Shown here one piece after another: positions 7,331 to 15,078 of a stretch of 18,159 bases of DNA. Origin of the DNA: Salinisphaera sp035690525 (GTDB lineage: Bacteria > Pseudomonadota > Gammaproteobacteria > Nevskiales > Salinisphaeraceae). The notes under the pieces were generated by a model. The model was given only the letters and a program-made list of their open reading frames with translations, made no database searches and had not been told where the DNA came from. Numbering within the stretch: the stretch's first letter is position 1; each line of letters opens with the position of its first letter. The position numbers and the translations under genes are program-made. The stretch lies in contig NZ_DASSKM010000200.1 of NCBI RefSeq assembly GCF_035690525.1, forward strand, positions 1 through 18,159, read 5' to 3'.

Positions 7331-8170
7331 ATGAGCATGACTGCCGACACGCCGCTGCGATCGATCTTCTTTCTGTCGGATCGCACCGGTATCACCGCCG
7401 AAACCCTGGGGGCGACGCTGCTGACGCAGTTCGACGAGAGCCGCTTCAAGCAGTCGACGCTGCCGTTCATCAATTCCACCGAAAAAGCGCGCTCCGCGCT
7501 CGAGTACATCGAATACATGGGGCGTACCAGCGGACTCAAGCCGATCGTGTTCTCGACCACGGTCGCGGACGACGTTCGCGATATTCTGCGTGCCGGCGAC
7601 GTGTTGTTCATGGATCTGTTCGACAGCTTCCTGCCGCCGTTGGAGGCCGAACTCGAGATTAAGTCCAGCCATCTGGAAGGCCGCGCGCACGGCATCGCCG
7701 ACAAGGACGTGTACGAATCGCGGATCGAGGCCATGAATTACGCGCTGACCCACGACGACGGCGTCGGCGAGCAGGGCTACGGCGACGCGCACGTGATCCT
7801 GGTCGCGCCATCGCGCTGCGGCAAAACGCCGGTGTGCATTTATCTGGCCATGCAGCACGGCATCTATGCCGCCAACTATCCGCTGGCCGAGGACGACTTC
7901 GAGGGGCGCCGCCTGCCCGCGGCGCTGGCGCCGCACAAGAACAAGCTCTACGGGTTATGCATTGCACCCGAACGGCTGCACCAGATTCGTAGCGCCCGGC
8001 GCCGCGGCAGCCGCTATGCCGATGTCGGCCAGGTGAGCTACGAATTGCGTCAAGCCGAGCAGCTCTACAAGCGCCACGGCGTGCCCTTCGCCGATACCAC
8101 CAATAAGTCGATAGAGGAGATCGCGACCCTAATCATGGAAGACAAACACCTGCGCCGGCGCTCGTTCTGA
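7331..8170 (+). CDS. ppsR: PEP synthase regulatory protein (bifunctional kinase/pyrophosphorylase)
   Basis: DUF299-family enzyme that in studied bacteria inactivates PEP synthase by ADP-dependent phosphorylation of a Thr near the catalytic His and reactivates it by phosphate-dependent dephosphorylation. The 279-aa protein shows FFLSDRTGITAETLG (13-27), the family block YESRIEAMNYALTHDDG (128-144) and a P-loop APSRCGKTP (159-167). The start is not certain: ATG at 7331, the Met two codons later and an ATG at 7295 are in frame. 7331 is preferred because the family begins a few residues before the FFLSDGT-like motif, but the ribosome binding site is weak (TGGGAT). It is divergent from its substrate's gene ppsA, which supports the function. 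Confidence 0.95.
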   Translation: MSMTADTPLRSIFFLSDRTGITAETLGATLLTQFDESRFKQSTLPFINSTEKARSALEYIEYMGRTSGLKPIVFSTTVADDVRDILRAGDVLFMDLFDSFLPPLEAELEIKSSHLEGRAHGIADKDVYESRIEAMNYALTHDDGVGEQGYGDAHVILVAPSRCGKTPVCIYLAMQHGIYAANYPLAEDDFEGRRLPAALAPHKNKLYGLCIAPERLHQIRSARRRGSRYADVGQVSYELRQAEQLYKRHGVPFADTTNKSIEEIATLIMEDKHLRRRSF

Positions 8171-8194
8171 TGCGCTGGCCACGCAAACCGTCAG

Positions 8195-8231
8195 TTGAAA
8201 TGAAACCCGTCTGCCTTATAGTCGGCGCATG
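8195..8231 (+). promoter_or_regulatory. sigma70-like promoter, predicted leaderless transcript
   Basis: TTGAAA (8195-8200) and TATAGT (8217-8222) are 16 bp apart. Seven bases after the -10 box is 8229, the A of the ATG of the DUF1249 gene. There is no Shine-Dalgarno between the -10 box and the ATG. Together these suggest transcription starts at the initiation codon. Confidence 0.55.
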
Positions 8232-8711
8232 GTCAGAGTAAAACGAAACCACTGGCTCGCGGCGGCCGAGCCGCGCAGCTTCACCGGCCTTATGGGCCTG
8301 TACGAAAGCAATTACCGGCGCTTTGAGCGTCTGGCGCCGGAGCTCGATCTGCCATTCGAGCATGCCCGTTCGGTCGGCGCGGACGCCGTCCTGCATCTGC
8401 GGGTCATCGAGCGCTGTCGTTACACCACGACGGTCCATCTGACGTACTGGTTCGGCGAGGGCGACGACGCACGTGCCGATCCGGACCTCACGCTGCGGCT
8501 GTATCGCGACGCCCAGCTCGCCGAGGCGATCTACTGCGACGCGCGGTCGCGCTATGCCTCGCTGGCCGGTGTGCCCGATATCGACGATGCGGTACTGGAC
8601 AGCCAGTGGCCGCGCAATTTGTTGCTCAACAAGTGGTTGGCTTATTGCCTGGCCCAGGGCCATAGCTTCGGCGGCGCGCACCGGCCGCGCGACAAATCGC
8701 GGCGGGCTTGA
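8229..8711 (+). CDS. DUF1249 family protein (YqiB-like)
   Basis: A 160-aa protein of unknown function matching the DUF1249 pattern: an N-terminal block with LMGLYESNYRRFERLAPEL, a central ERCRYTTTVHLTYWF strand region, then LTLRLYRDAQLAEAIYCDAR and a C-terminal segment NLLLNKWLAYCLAQGH. The family is common in gammaproteobacteria and usually near nudF and cpdA (E. coli yqiB); here it follows ppsR by 58 bp instead. No signal peptide, membrane segment or catalytic motif is evident, so it is probably cytoplasmic. The start codon is the predicted transcription start (see the promoter entry) and lacks a ribosome binding site. It converges on the antiporter gene with 38 bp between stops and no clear terminator. 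The function is not known and not guessed. Confidence 0.85.
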   Translation: MVRVKRNHWLAAAEPRSFTGLMGLYESNYRRFERLAPELDLPFEHARSVGADAVLHLRVIERCRYTTTVHLTYWFGEGDDARADPDLTLRLYRDAQLAEAIYCDARSRYASLAGVPDIDDAVLDSQWPRNLLLNKWLAYCLAQGHSFGGAHRPRDKSRRA

Positions 8712-8749
8712 GGCCGGCCCGGTCGCGTAAGCCCCGAGGGTTTACACAC

Positions 8750-10483
8750 CTAGCGCTCGGCCGGGCGTTCCGGCGCGATCTGCAACCCGATTTGGTCGAT
8801 GGCGCCGGCTTCCAGCCGGCGCACGATCAGACGCAGCGGGCCCAATTCCACGATATCGCCCTCGACCGGGCGCCGGCGCAGTCGCTTGCGCATAAGCCGG
8901 GCCACGCTGTATTGGCGTTCCTCTTCGGCGAGATCGAGCCCGTAGAGGTCGGCGAGTTCGCCGCTGGACGCGGTACCATCGAGCGTGAAACGGCCGAAGA
9001 AGCGTCCGGGGGCGACGCCGTCGTAGCCGGCATCGCCGCGGAACAGGCGCCCCAACTCGTTGCGATGGCGCTGCGCGATCAGCAGATAAAGCTTGTCGCC
9101 GACGGTATAGACGAAGCCCCGGCGCGGAAAACGCAGCCTCGGCCCGCGGGTCACCGCAATGACGCGTAGATCGGGGTAACGTTGCAGCGCGTCGCCCGCG
9201 GCGTTCGCTAGGATCGACTCCGGCTCGATGCGAAAGGACACGATCTGGAAGCGATCGTCGCGCTCGCCTTCCAGTTCGAACGTCTCGGCGGGTTCCGGCG
9301 CCTGCGGCATCTGCAGCTTGAGCAGCCGCGCCATCGCGCCGAGCGAGGTGCCCTGGATCAGTAGCGATACCAGCACCACGGCGAAAGTGAGATCGAACAG
9401 GAACTGGCCGCCTTCGAGACCGATCATCAAGGGAAATAACGACAACACGATCGGCACTGCCCCGCGTAGGCCGACCCAGGCGATGAATCCCTGTTCCCGG
9501 CTCGGGAAATGGAACGGCAGCAGGCTGAGCCAGACCGCGGCCGGGCGCGCCACGAAGATCAGAAACAGCGCAATCAGGAATGCCGGTACCGCGTCGTTCC
9601 AGAGCTGGCTCGGATTCACCAGCAGGCCGAGCACCAGGAACATGCCGGCCTGGGCCAGCCAGGCCAGCCCGTCCATGACGCGAAAGACGTGTTCGGTGGC
9701 CTCGTTGCGCCGGTTGCCGACCACGACGCCGACCAGATAGATGCCGAGAAAGCCGCTGCCGCCGAACTGATTGATGGCGGTGAACGCCATCACGCCGCCG
9801 GAGGCGATCAGCAGGGCGTACAGGCCTTCCACGAGCGGCAGGCGCGAAGCCAGCCAGGACAGCGCATAGCCCAGAGCGACGCCGCCAATCGCGCCGATGC
9901 TGAACTGCCGAATCAATTCGCCGGCCACGCTGGCGATATCAAAGTCGTTGTTCTGATCGATGGCGACCATAAGATAAGTGACCAGAAAAATCGCCATCGG
10001 GTCGTTTGTGCCCGATTCGATCTCGAGGGTCGCGCTGACGCGCTGGTTGAGCTTGACGCCGCTGCTGCGCAACTGCGAGAACACCGCCGCTGCGTCGGTA
10101 CTCGACACGATCGAACCCAGCAGCAGGCCATAGCGCCAGTCGACATCGAGCACCGCGGCGATGAAGGCGCCGGCCAGCGAGGCCGAGACCAGAACGCCCA
10201 CCGTGGCCAGTGACAGCGCGGGACGGAGCGCGACGCGGAACGTCTCCAGCGATGTGCGCAGGCCGCCGTCGAGCAGGATCACGGCCAGCGCGAGGTTCGC
10301 GATAAAAAACGCCAGCGGCACGCTGTCGAACCGGATATGGCCGATGCCGTCGCTGCCGGCGAGCATGCCGCAGACCAGGAAGATCAGCAGCAGCGGGGGG
10401 CCGAAACGGGCCAGCGAACTCGCAAGCACGCTGAGAAACAGAATCAGCCCGATAAAAAACAGAATGATATTGATATCGCTCAT
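8750..10483 (-). CDS. nhaP2: potassium/proton antiporter, CPA1 family (CvrA/NhaP2-like)
   Basis: Inner-membrane cation/proton antiporter, 577 aa, nearly the length of E. coli CvrA (NhaP2). The first 400 residues are about 12-13 hydrophobic segments with the exchanger signatures SSTDAAAVF (127-135) and ESGTNDP (156-162, containing the conserved Asn-Asp pair). The remaining part is cytoplasmic: a TrkA-C/RCK-C-like domain (about 410-490, around SFRIEPESILANAAG) and a CorC/HlyC-like end domain (about 500-577). This domain order is that of the K+/H+ NhaP2 group, which exports K+ in osmotic or pH adaptation. The ATG at 10483 fits the family start (SDINIILFF); the frame is open to 10600 but those residues are not membrane-like. 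No good Shine-Dalgarno. Ion choice is inferred from family. Confidence 0.9.
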   Translation of the reverse strand: MSDINIILFFIGLILFLSVLASSLARFGPPLLLIFLVCGMLAGSDGIGHIRFDSVPLAFFIANLALAVILLDGGLRTSLETFRVALRPALSLATVGVLVSASLAGAFIAAVLDVDWRYGLLLGSIVSSTDAAAVFSQLRSSGVKLNQRVSATLEIESGTNDPMAIFLVTYLMVAIDQNNDFDIASVAGELIRQFSIGAIGGVALGYALSWLASRLPLVEGLYALLIASGGVMAFTAINQFGGSGFLGIYLVGVVVGNRRNEATEHVFRVMDGLAWLAQAGMFLVLGLLVNPSQLWNDAVPAFLIALFLIFVARPAAVWLSLLPFHFPSREQGFIAWVGLRGAVPIVLSLFPLMIGLEGGQFLFDLTFAVVLVSLLIQGTSLGAMARLLKLQMPQAPEPAETFELEGERDDRFQIVSFRIEPESILANAAGDALQRYPDLRVIAVTRGPRLRFPRRGFVYTVGDKLYLLIAQRHRNELGRLFRGDAGYDGVAPGRFFGRFTLDGTASSGELADLYGLDLAEEERQYSVARLMRKRLRRRPVEGDIVELGPLRLIVRRLEAGAIDQIGLQIAPERPAER

Positions 10484-10600
10484 GCAGCGGTAGCGGGTCG
10501 TTGGAGGCGGCGCGTTTGGATAAACCCTAACCGATCGCGCGTTGCAGCGGACCCGGCGCGCGGCGGCCGGCACAAGTGGTATCCAGCCGCTTAAGTTCAT

Positions 10601-10637
10601 AATATTATATGCAAATAATTAAATGGCATATAATATT
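10601..10637. promoter_or_regulatory. AT-rich palindrome with divergent -10 boxes (nhaP2 / tauE)
   Basis: AATATTATATGC (10601-10612) and GCATATAATATT (10626-10637) are a perfect 12-bp inverted repeat with a 13-bp centre. Allowing one unpaired base, the flanking TTCAT/ATGAA also matches. Each arm holds the consensus -10 TATAAT, outward facing: 10629-10634 for the exporter and 10609-10604 on the minus strand for the antiporter. It sits in an otherwise GC-rich region. AT-rich palindromes upstream of TauE/SafE-type exporters are bound by ArsR-family sulfur sensors (BigR/SqrR) in some bacteria; no such regulator gene is in the window. Confidence 0.55.
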
Positions 10638-10638
10638 C

Positions 10639-11469
10639 ATGAATGTGATCTTCGGCGTGCTGGTCGGTCTTGCGCTCGGCCTGACCGGCGGCGGCGGGTC
10701 GATATTCGCGCTGCCCTTGCTGATCTACGGTCTGGGCTTGGCGCCGCGCGACGCGGTCGCGATTTCGTTGATCGCGGTGGCGGCTACGGCCATGGTCGGC
10801 GCGATCGAGGGCGCGTTGCGGCGTGTCGTCGAGTGGCGTGCCGCGGCGATTTTCGCGGCCGCGGGTATATGTTTCGCGCCGCTCGGTGTCTGGCTCGGTG
10901 GCCAGGTACCCGGCGGGGTCACGGTACTGGGTTTCGCGGCCCTGATGCTGATCGTGGCGGTGAGCATGATCGTCAAAGCGCGGCGGCAGCCGGAACACGC
11001 CCGCGTGATCCGGGCGCGGGTCGCCGAACAGGCGAGTGCCGACGCCACGACGGTCTGCCGCTATAGCGGCGACGGGCGCCTGCGCCTGACCGCGCCGTGC
11101 AGCTTCGCGCTGCTCGGCGCCGGGGTGCTGGTCGGGGTGTTGTCGGGCTTTTTTGGCGTCGGCGGGGGTTTTCTCATCGTGCCGGCGCTGATGCTGGTCA
11201 CGGCGATGGGCATTCATCGGGCGGTGGCGACTTCGCTGCTGGTGATCGCGCTCGTGGGCAGTTCCGGCGTGATCTCGGCCGTGGTTGCGGGGCGTCATAT
11301 CGAGCCCGCAACGACAGCGCTGTTCATGATCGGTGGCATCATCGGCATGGGCGGCGGACGCGTGTTGGCGCGCTATCTCGCCGGACATGCACTGCAGTTC
11401 GTTTTCGCCGGCGGCATGATCGCGCTCGCGGTGTTCATGCTCTTCGAGCGCTTGCTGCCGGGCGTCTGA
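10639..11469 (+). CDS. sulfite exporter TauE/SafE family membrane protein
   Basis: A 276-aa integral inner-membrane protein of COG0730, a family linked to export of sulfite, sulfoacetate or other organosulfur anions, though most members are uncharacterised. The two family repeats are visible: VGLALGLTGGGGSIFALPLL near the N-terminus and GFFGVGGGFLIVPALM in the second half, each followed by hydrophobic segments (about eight in all) with a polar loop (KARRQPEHARVIRARV) between. The family begins at MNVIFG, so the ATG at 10639 is preferred to the in-frame ATG at 10609, which lies within the palindrome. There is no Shine-Dalgarno, and the ATG starts only four bases after a TATAAT; translation may be leaderless, or begin at the GTG at 10645. 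The substrate is unknown. Confidence 0.88.
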   Translation: MNVIFGVLVGLALGLTGGGGSIFALPLLIYGLGLAPRDAVAISLIAVAATAMVGAIEGALRRVVEWRAAAIFAAAGICFAPLGVWLGGQVPGGVTVLGFAALMLIVAVSMIVKARRQPEHARVIRARVAEQASADATTVCRYSGDGRLRLTAPCSFALLGAGVLVGVLSGFFGVGGGFLIVPALMLVTAMGIHRAVATSLLVIALVGSSGVISAVVAGRHIEPATTALFMIGGIIGMGGGRVLARYLAGHALQFVFAGGMIALAVFMLFERLLPGV

Positions 11470-11511
11470 GTCACGCCGTCGTCTCGATCGCGCGAAGCGG
11501 TAATAAATCCT

Positions 11512-11521
11512 GGTGTACACC
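11512..11521. repeat. 10-bp palindrome GGTGTACACC
   Basis: Perfect palindrome in the 240-bp gap between the exporter gene and the glycosyltransferase cluster, followed at once by CTATAGCG, which is -10-like. No -35 box at a proper distance was found. The rest of this gap shows no supported gene or terminator. It may be part of an operator for the cluster but could be chance. Confidence 0.25.
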
Positions 11522-11709
11522 CTATAGCGCCCAAGGGATGGGCTGCGTACCCGGGCCTCGAGTCGCGATGCGACAGTGACGCTGTTATTCAAGAACACGA
11601 AGCTTTATGAGCGAACGCCTGCGTCTGCGTGCGCACGCGGGCCGATGCGACTCGACCGAGACAATACGCGGCGGCCACGGCGGCATGCCGGGTCCGGTTG
11701 TCTGAGACG

Positions 11710-12798
11710 ATGCAAATCGCCTTTTTTGGTTCGAGTCTGCTTTCGGCGTGGTGGAACGGGGCGGCCACGTATTATCGCGGCCTGATCCGGGCGCTCCACG
11801 AGCGCGGCCATCGGATCACTTTCTATGAGCCGGACGCGCTGGGCCGTCAAGACAATCGCGACATGAACCCGCCGGATTGGGCGCGGGTGGTCGTCTATGC
11901 CGACGACGAGGCGGCGGCGCGCGAAATGCTCGCCGATGCGCGCCATGCCGATGTGGTGATCAAGGCCAGCGGCGTCGGCGTACACGATGCGCTGCTCGAG
12001 GCCGGGGTGCCGGATTTAAAGCGCGCGGACAATGTGGTCGCGTTTTGGGATGTCGACGCGCCGGCCACGCTCGAACGTCTGCACGACGATTCGGACGACC
12101 CGTTTCGCGCCCAGATCCCCCGTTACGATCTGGTTCTAACCTACGGCGGCGGCCCGCGCGTGGTCTCGGCCTATGAAGCCTTCGGCGCGCGGCGCTGCGT
12201 GCCGATCTACAACGCGCTCGATCCGGAGACCCATTTTCCCGAGCCGACCGCCGCCGAGTACGACGTCGATCTGGCGTTCGTCGGCAACCGATTGCCCGAT
12301 CGCGAACAGCGCGTGGAGCGTTTTTTTCTGGAGGCCGTGCGGCGCTGCCCCGACCGGCGTTTTCTGATCGGCGGCAACGGCTGGCCCGAGCGCAACGGCA
12401 TGCCGCCCAATGTGCGCGTGCTGGGCCATATCTATACGCGCGATCACAATGCGATCAACGCCAGCGCCACCTGTGTGCTCAATATCAGCCGCGACAGCAT
12501 GGCCCGGTTCGGCTATTCGCCGGCGACGCGGGTGTTCGAGGCCGCCGGCGCCGGCGCCTGTGTCGTCACCGATGCCTGGCGCGGTGTCGAGCACTTCTTT
12601 GAGCCGGGGACCGAAATCCTGGTCGCCGAGGATGGCGCGGAAGTCGCCGACATCGTGCGCACGATCACGCCGCAACAAGCGCGGCGCATCGGCGACGCCG
12701 CGCTCGCCCGCGTACGCGCCGAACATACCTACGCACAGCGCGCGGTCGAGACCGAAACCGTGCTGCGCGAACGCATGCAACGGGAGGCGCCGGCATGA
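11710..12798 (+). CDS. CgeB-like glycosyltransferase, first of a tandem pair
   Basis: A 362-aa protein resembling the CgeB/DUF3880 group with a C-terminal glycosyltransferase family 1 domain. The N-terminal Rossmann-like half opens with IAFFGSSLLSAWWNGAATYYRGL, then FWDVDAPATLE (112-122) and LTYGGGPR. The C-terminal half carries LAFVGNRLPDRE, then GYSPATRVFEAAGAGACVVTD (starting 268) and FFEPGTEILVA (297-306), the donor-binding pattern of GT-B enzymes. No signal peptide or membrane segment, so it is probably cytoplasmic. The frame is open back to 11629 but the family starts at this Met; GAGA gives a weak ribosome binding site. It overlaps the next gene by four bases (ATGA), so the two are co-translated. 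Donor and acceptor sugars are unknown. Confidence 0.82.
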   Translation: MQIAFFGSSLLSAWWNGAATYYRGLIRALHERGHRITFYEPDALGRQDNRDMNPPDWARVVVYADDEAAAREMLADARHADVVIKASGVGVHDALLEAGVPDLKRADNVVAFWDVDAPATLERLHDDSDDPFRAQIPRYDLVLTYGGGPRVVSAYEAFGARRCVPIYNALDPETHFPEPTAAEYDVDLAFVGNRLPDREQRVERFFLEAVRRCPDRRFLIGGNGWPERNGMPPNVRVLGHIYTRDHNAINASATCVLNISRDSMARFGYSPATRVFEAAGAGACVVTDAWRGVEHFFEPGTEILVAEDGAEVADIVRTITPQQARRIGDAALARVRAEHTYAQRAVETETVLRERMQREAPA

Positions 12799-13882
12799 AA
12801 CTGGTTATTCTCGGGTTGTCGATCACGTCCTCCTGGGGCAACGGCCATGCGACGACTTATCGCAGTTTGATGCGCGAGTTGACCGCCCAGGGTCACGACG
12901 TCCTGTTTCTCGAACGGGACGTACCCTGGTACGCGGGACACCGCGATTTGCCGAACCCGCGGTACGGGCAAACGCGCCTGTACCCCGATCTGGACACGCT
13001 GCGGCGCGACTACGCCGGTGCAATACGCGACGCCGATGCGGTGATCGTGGGCTCGTACGTGCCGGACGGGGTCGTCGTGAGCCGCTGGGTGCTCGATCGG
13101 CCGGCGGCCGGGTCGCGTTCTACGACATCGATACCCCGGTGACGCTGGAGAAGCTGGCGAACGGCGATTACGAATATCTTGAGCCCGGGCTGATGCCCGA
13201 TTACGACCTTTATCTGTCGTTCACCGGCGGCCCGGTACTCGATCGGCTCGAGCGCGAATACGGGGTGGCGCGGGCCCGCGCGCTGTATTGCTCGGTGGAT
13301 CCGGACCTGTATTACCCGCAGGACGTGCCCCGGCGCTGGGATCTTGGCTATCTCGGCACCTACAGCGACGACCGGCAGCCCCGGGTCCGTGAACTGCTGA
13401 TGGAGCCCGCGCGGCAGGCGCCGAACCGGCGGTTCGTAGTCGCCGGCGCGCAGTATCCGTCCGCTATCCAGTGGCCAGCGAATGTGGAGACCGTCGAGCA
13501 TATACCGCCGGCCGAGCACCGCGCCTTCTACGCGGCCCAGGCGTTCACGCTCAACGTCACACGCGACGCCATGATCGCCAGCGGTTATGCGCCGAGCGTG
13601 CGGCTGTTCGAGGCCGCGGCCTGCGGCGTCCCCGTCATTTCCGACTATTGGCCGGGCCTGGAGACGTTGTTCGAACCCGGGCGCGAAGTACTGATCGCGC
13701 GCGGGCGCGATCAGGTCCACGACTATCTGGCGTTGCCGGACAGCCGGCGCCGGGCGATCGGCCTGCGCGCGCGCCGCCGGGTGCTCCGGCATCACACCGC
13801 GGCCCACCGCGCGCGCGAACTGGTGCATCACCTGGACGCGGCCGCGGCCCCTGCCGATCGATTAGGGGCCGTGGTTTCATGA
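12795..13882 (+). pseudogene. CgeB-like glycosyltransferase, second copy, broken by a single-base frameshift
   Basis: Paralogue of the preceding gene. It starts at an ATG overlapping the upstream stop, with GGGAGG in front, and reads LVILGLSITSSWGNGHATTYRSL up to DAVIVGSYVPDGVVVSRWVLD. It then runs into a stop at 13140-13142. The rest of the protein (GRVAFYDIDTPVTLEKL through SGYAPSVRLFEAAACGVPVISD and LFEPGREVLIA) continues in the -1 frame to 13882. The break falls in the GC-rich run between about 13098 and 13115. One added base there gives 1089 nt, 362 aa, exactly the length of the first copy. No slippery heptamer is present, so either a true inactivating deletion or a sequencing error is likely. 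If intact it would be a second transferase acting with the first. Confidence 0.85.
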
Positions 13883-14682
13883 GCGAACTCAAAACACTGC
13901 AATCGCATGGCAATGCAGCGGATGAACGCTGCGGCGACGAATTGCGCCGGCTCGGCCCGTGGTTTCATAACTTGCATCTGCCGGACGGCACCCAAACCGC
14001 GCCGAATCATCCGCTGGGCGATTTTCCGGCTTTCAAGTGGTCGACAATCGCGCCGCACCTGCCGCAGGACCTGGAAGGCTGGCGGGTGCTGGATATCGGC
14101 TGCAACGCCGGTTTCTACAGCTTCGAACTCGCCCGTCGCGGCGCAAGCGTGCTGGCGGTGGACCACGACCCGCACTATCTGCGGCAGCTGAACTGGGCGC
14201 GCGCCCGGTACGGTCTCGATTCCAGAGTGGCCTACCGCCGGCTCGACGTCTACCAGTTGCAGACGTTGCAAGAATCGTTCGATCTGGTGCTGTTTCTCGG
14301 CGTGTTCTACCACCTGCGCTATCCCTTGCTCGGGCTGGACATCGCCGCGGCCAAGAGCCGGCACCTGTTCGTGCTGCAGAGTCTCGCGCTACCGGGCGAC
14401 GATGCGCCGCCGGAGATCCGCGACCGGGGCCTGGGCGAGCTGGCCGAGGTTAGCGCCCCGGGCTGGCCGCGCATGGCGTTCGTCGAGCACGAGTTCGCCG
14501 GCGATCCCAGCAATTGGTGGATACCGGACGGCAACGCCTGCGAAGCGATGCTGCGCTCGACCGGCATGCGCATAAGCGCGCGCCCGGAGCCGGGCACCTA
14601 CGTATGCGAGCGCCGTGCCGGCCAGGCCGCGTCCAGTGATAACGCCGCCGCGGCGGCGCGACAATCACGAGAGCCGCGGTGA
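13879..14682 (+). CDS. SAM-dependent methyltransferase, CmoB-like (TIGR04290-type)
   Basis: A 267-aa class I methyltransferase. GPWFHNLHLPDG (26-37) and NHPLGDFPAFKW (43-54) followed by the SAM motif VLDIGCNAGFYS (70-81), acidic D95 and LFLGVFYHLRYPLLG match the CmoB-like group. From memory it best fits the TIGR04290 methyltransferase family; that needs an HMM search. It is not CmoB itself, being shorter and embedded among glycosyltransferases, so sugar or glycan methylation is a reasonable inference. The start is the ATG at 13879, which overlaps the stop of the upstream glycosyltransferase frame as ATGA; the frame is open far upstream but that is the other gene's shadow. The C-terminal tail is Ala-rich and looks disordered. 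The substrate is unknown. Confidence 0.85.
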   Translation: MSELKTLQSHGNAADERCGDELRRLGPWFHNLHLPDGTQTAPNHPLGDFPAFKWSTIAPHLPQDLEGWRVLDIGCNAGFYSFELARRGASVLAVDHDPHYLRQLNWARARYGLDSRVAYRRLDVYQLQTLQESFDLVLFLGVFYHLRYPLLGLDIAAAKSRHLFVLQSLALPGDDAPPEIRDRGLGELAEVSAPGWPRMAFVEHEFAGDPSNWWIPDGNACEAMLRSTGMRISARPEPGTYVCERRAGQAASSDNAAAAARQSREPR

Positions 14683-14715
14683 GCGGCGCCGGGCGCATTG
14701 CATGAGCGCGTTCCA

Positions 14716-15006
14716 TCAACGCTCGACGAACTTGCAAAAACGACTGGTGTGCCCGTCTTTTGTTTGGTTTTGATAGAGAAAAGCAAGATTCTCGTGCTCG
14801 AACTTGGCAAAAAAATCGTGCCAGTCGAGTTGCCGGAGTTCGTCCGGGGTACCGCCATGATCGGGGAATTCGATCCGCAGCACGCCGCCGTGCTCAGCGC
14901 TTCCGGCGGTGCCGCGCACGGTGGCCGGATAACCGCCGCGGTCTTCGATCCAGCGCTGGATGGTCTCGTGGTCGGTGGTGGTTCGGCTTTCGCTGTCGTC
15001 AGTCAT
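14716..15006 (-). CDS. small conserved hypothetical protein
   Basis: A 96-aa acidic protein: DHETIQRWIEDRGGYPATVRGT at the start of the conserved part, then GGVLRIEFPDHGG, and LDWHDFFAKFEHENLAFLYQ near the end. I recognise a family of similar short proteins that databases often label '1,4-alpha-glucan branching enzyme', but at this length it cannot be that enzyme, and the label should not be carried over. No catalytic motif, signal peptide or membrane segment is visible. It lies on the opposite strand between the methyltransferase (33 bp, convergent) and the dehydrogenase (divergent), so it is not part of the cluster's operon. AGGT eight bases upstream of the ATG is a fair ribosome binding site. 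The function is unknown. Confidence 0.75.
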   Translation of the reverse strand: MTDDSESRTTTDHETIQRWIEDRGGYPATVRGTAGSAEHGGVLRIEFPDHGGTPDELRQLDWHDFFAKFEHENLAFLYQNQTKDGHTSRFCKFVER

Positions 15007-15019
15007 ATCGGAGTACCTG

Positions 15020-15042
15020 GTGTTAGAGCTTCACGCTAACAC
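15020..15042. promoter_or_regulatory. inverted repeat GTGTTAG-N9-CTAACAC
   Basis: A perfect 7-bp inverted repeat lies 14-36 bp upstream of the minus-strand small hypothetical gene, over its expected leader or promoter. It could be an operator or a leader hairpin. No regulator can be assigned. Confidence 0.35.
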
Positions 15043-15078
15043 TCGAGAAATGGAAGCGGTCGCCCGGCTAGGGGTTCA

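Noticed and set aside
11607..11705. 32-codon open frame ending four bases before the first CgeB-like gene
   Set aside because: No ribosome binding site, low-complexity Arg/Gly-rich translation and no coupling overlap; probably chance.
13098..13115. Programmed -1 frameshifting in the second CgeB-like gene
   Set aside because: No X-XXY-YYZ slippery heptamer or following pseudoknot is evident; a plain 1-nt deletion or sequencing error explains it better.
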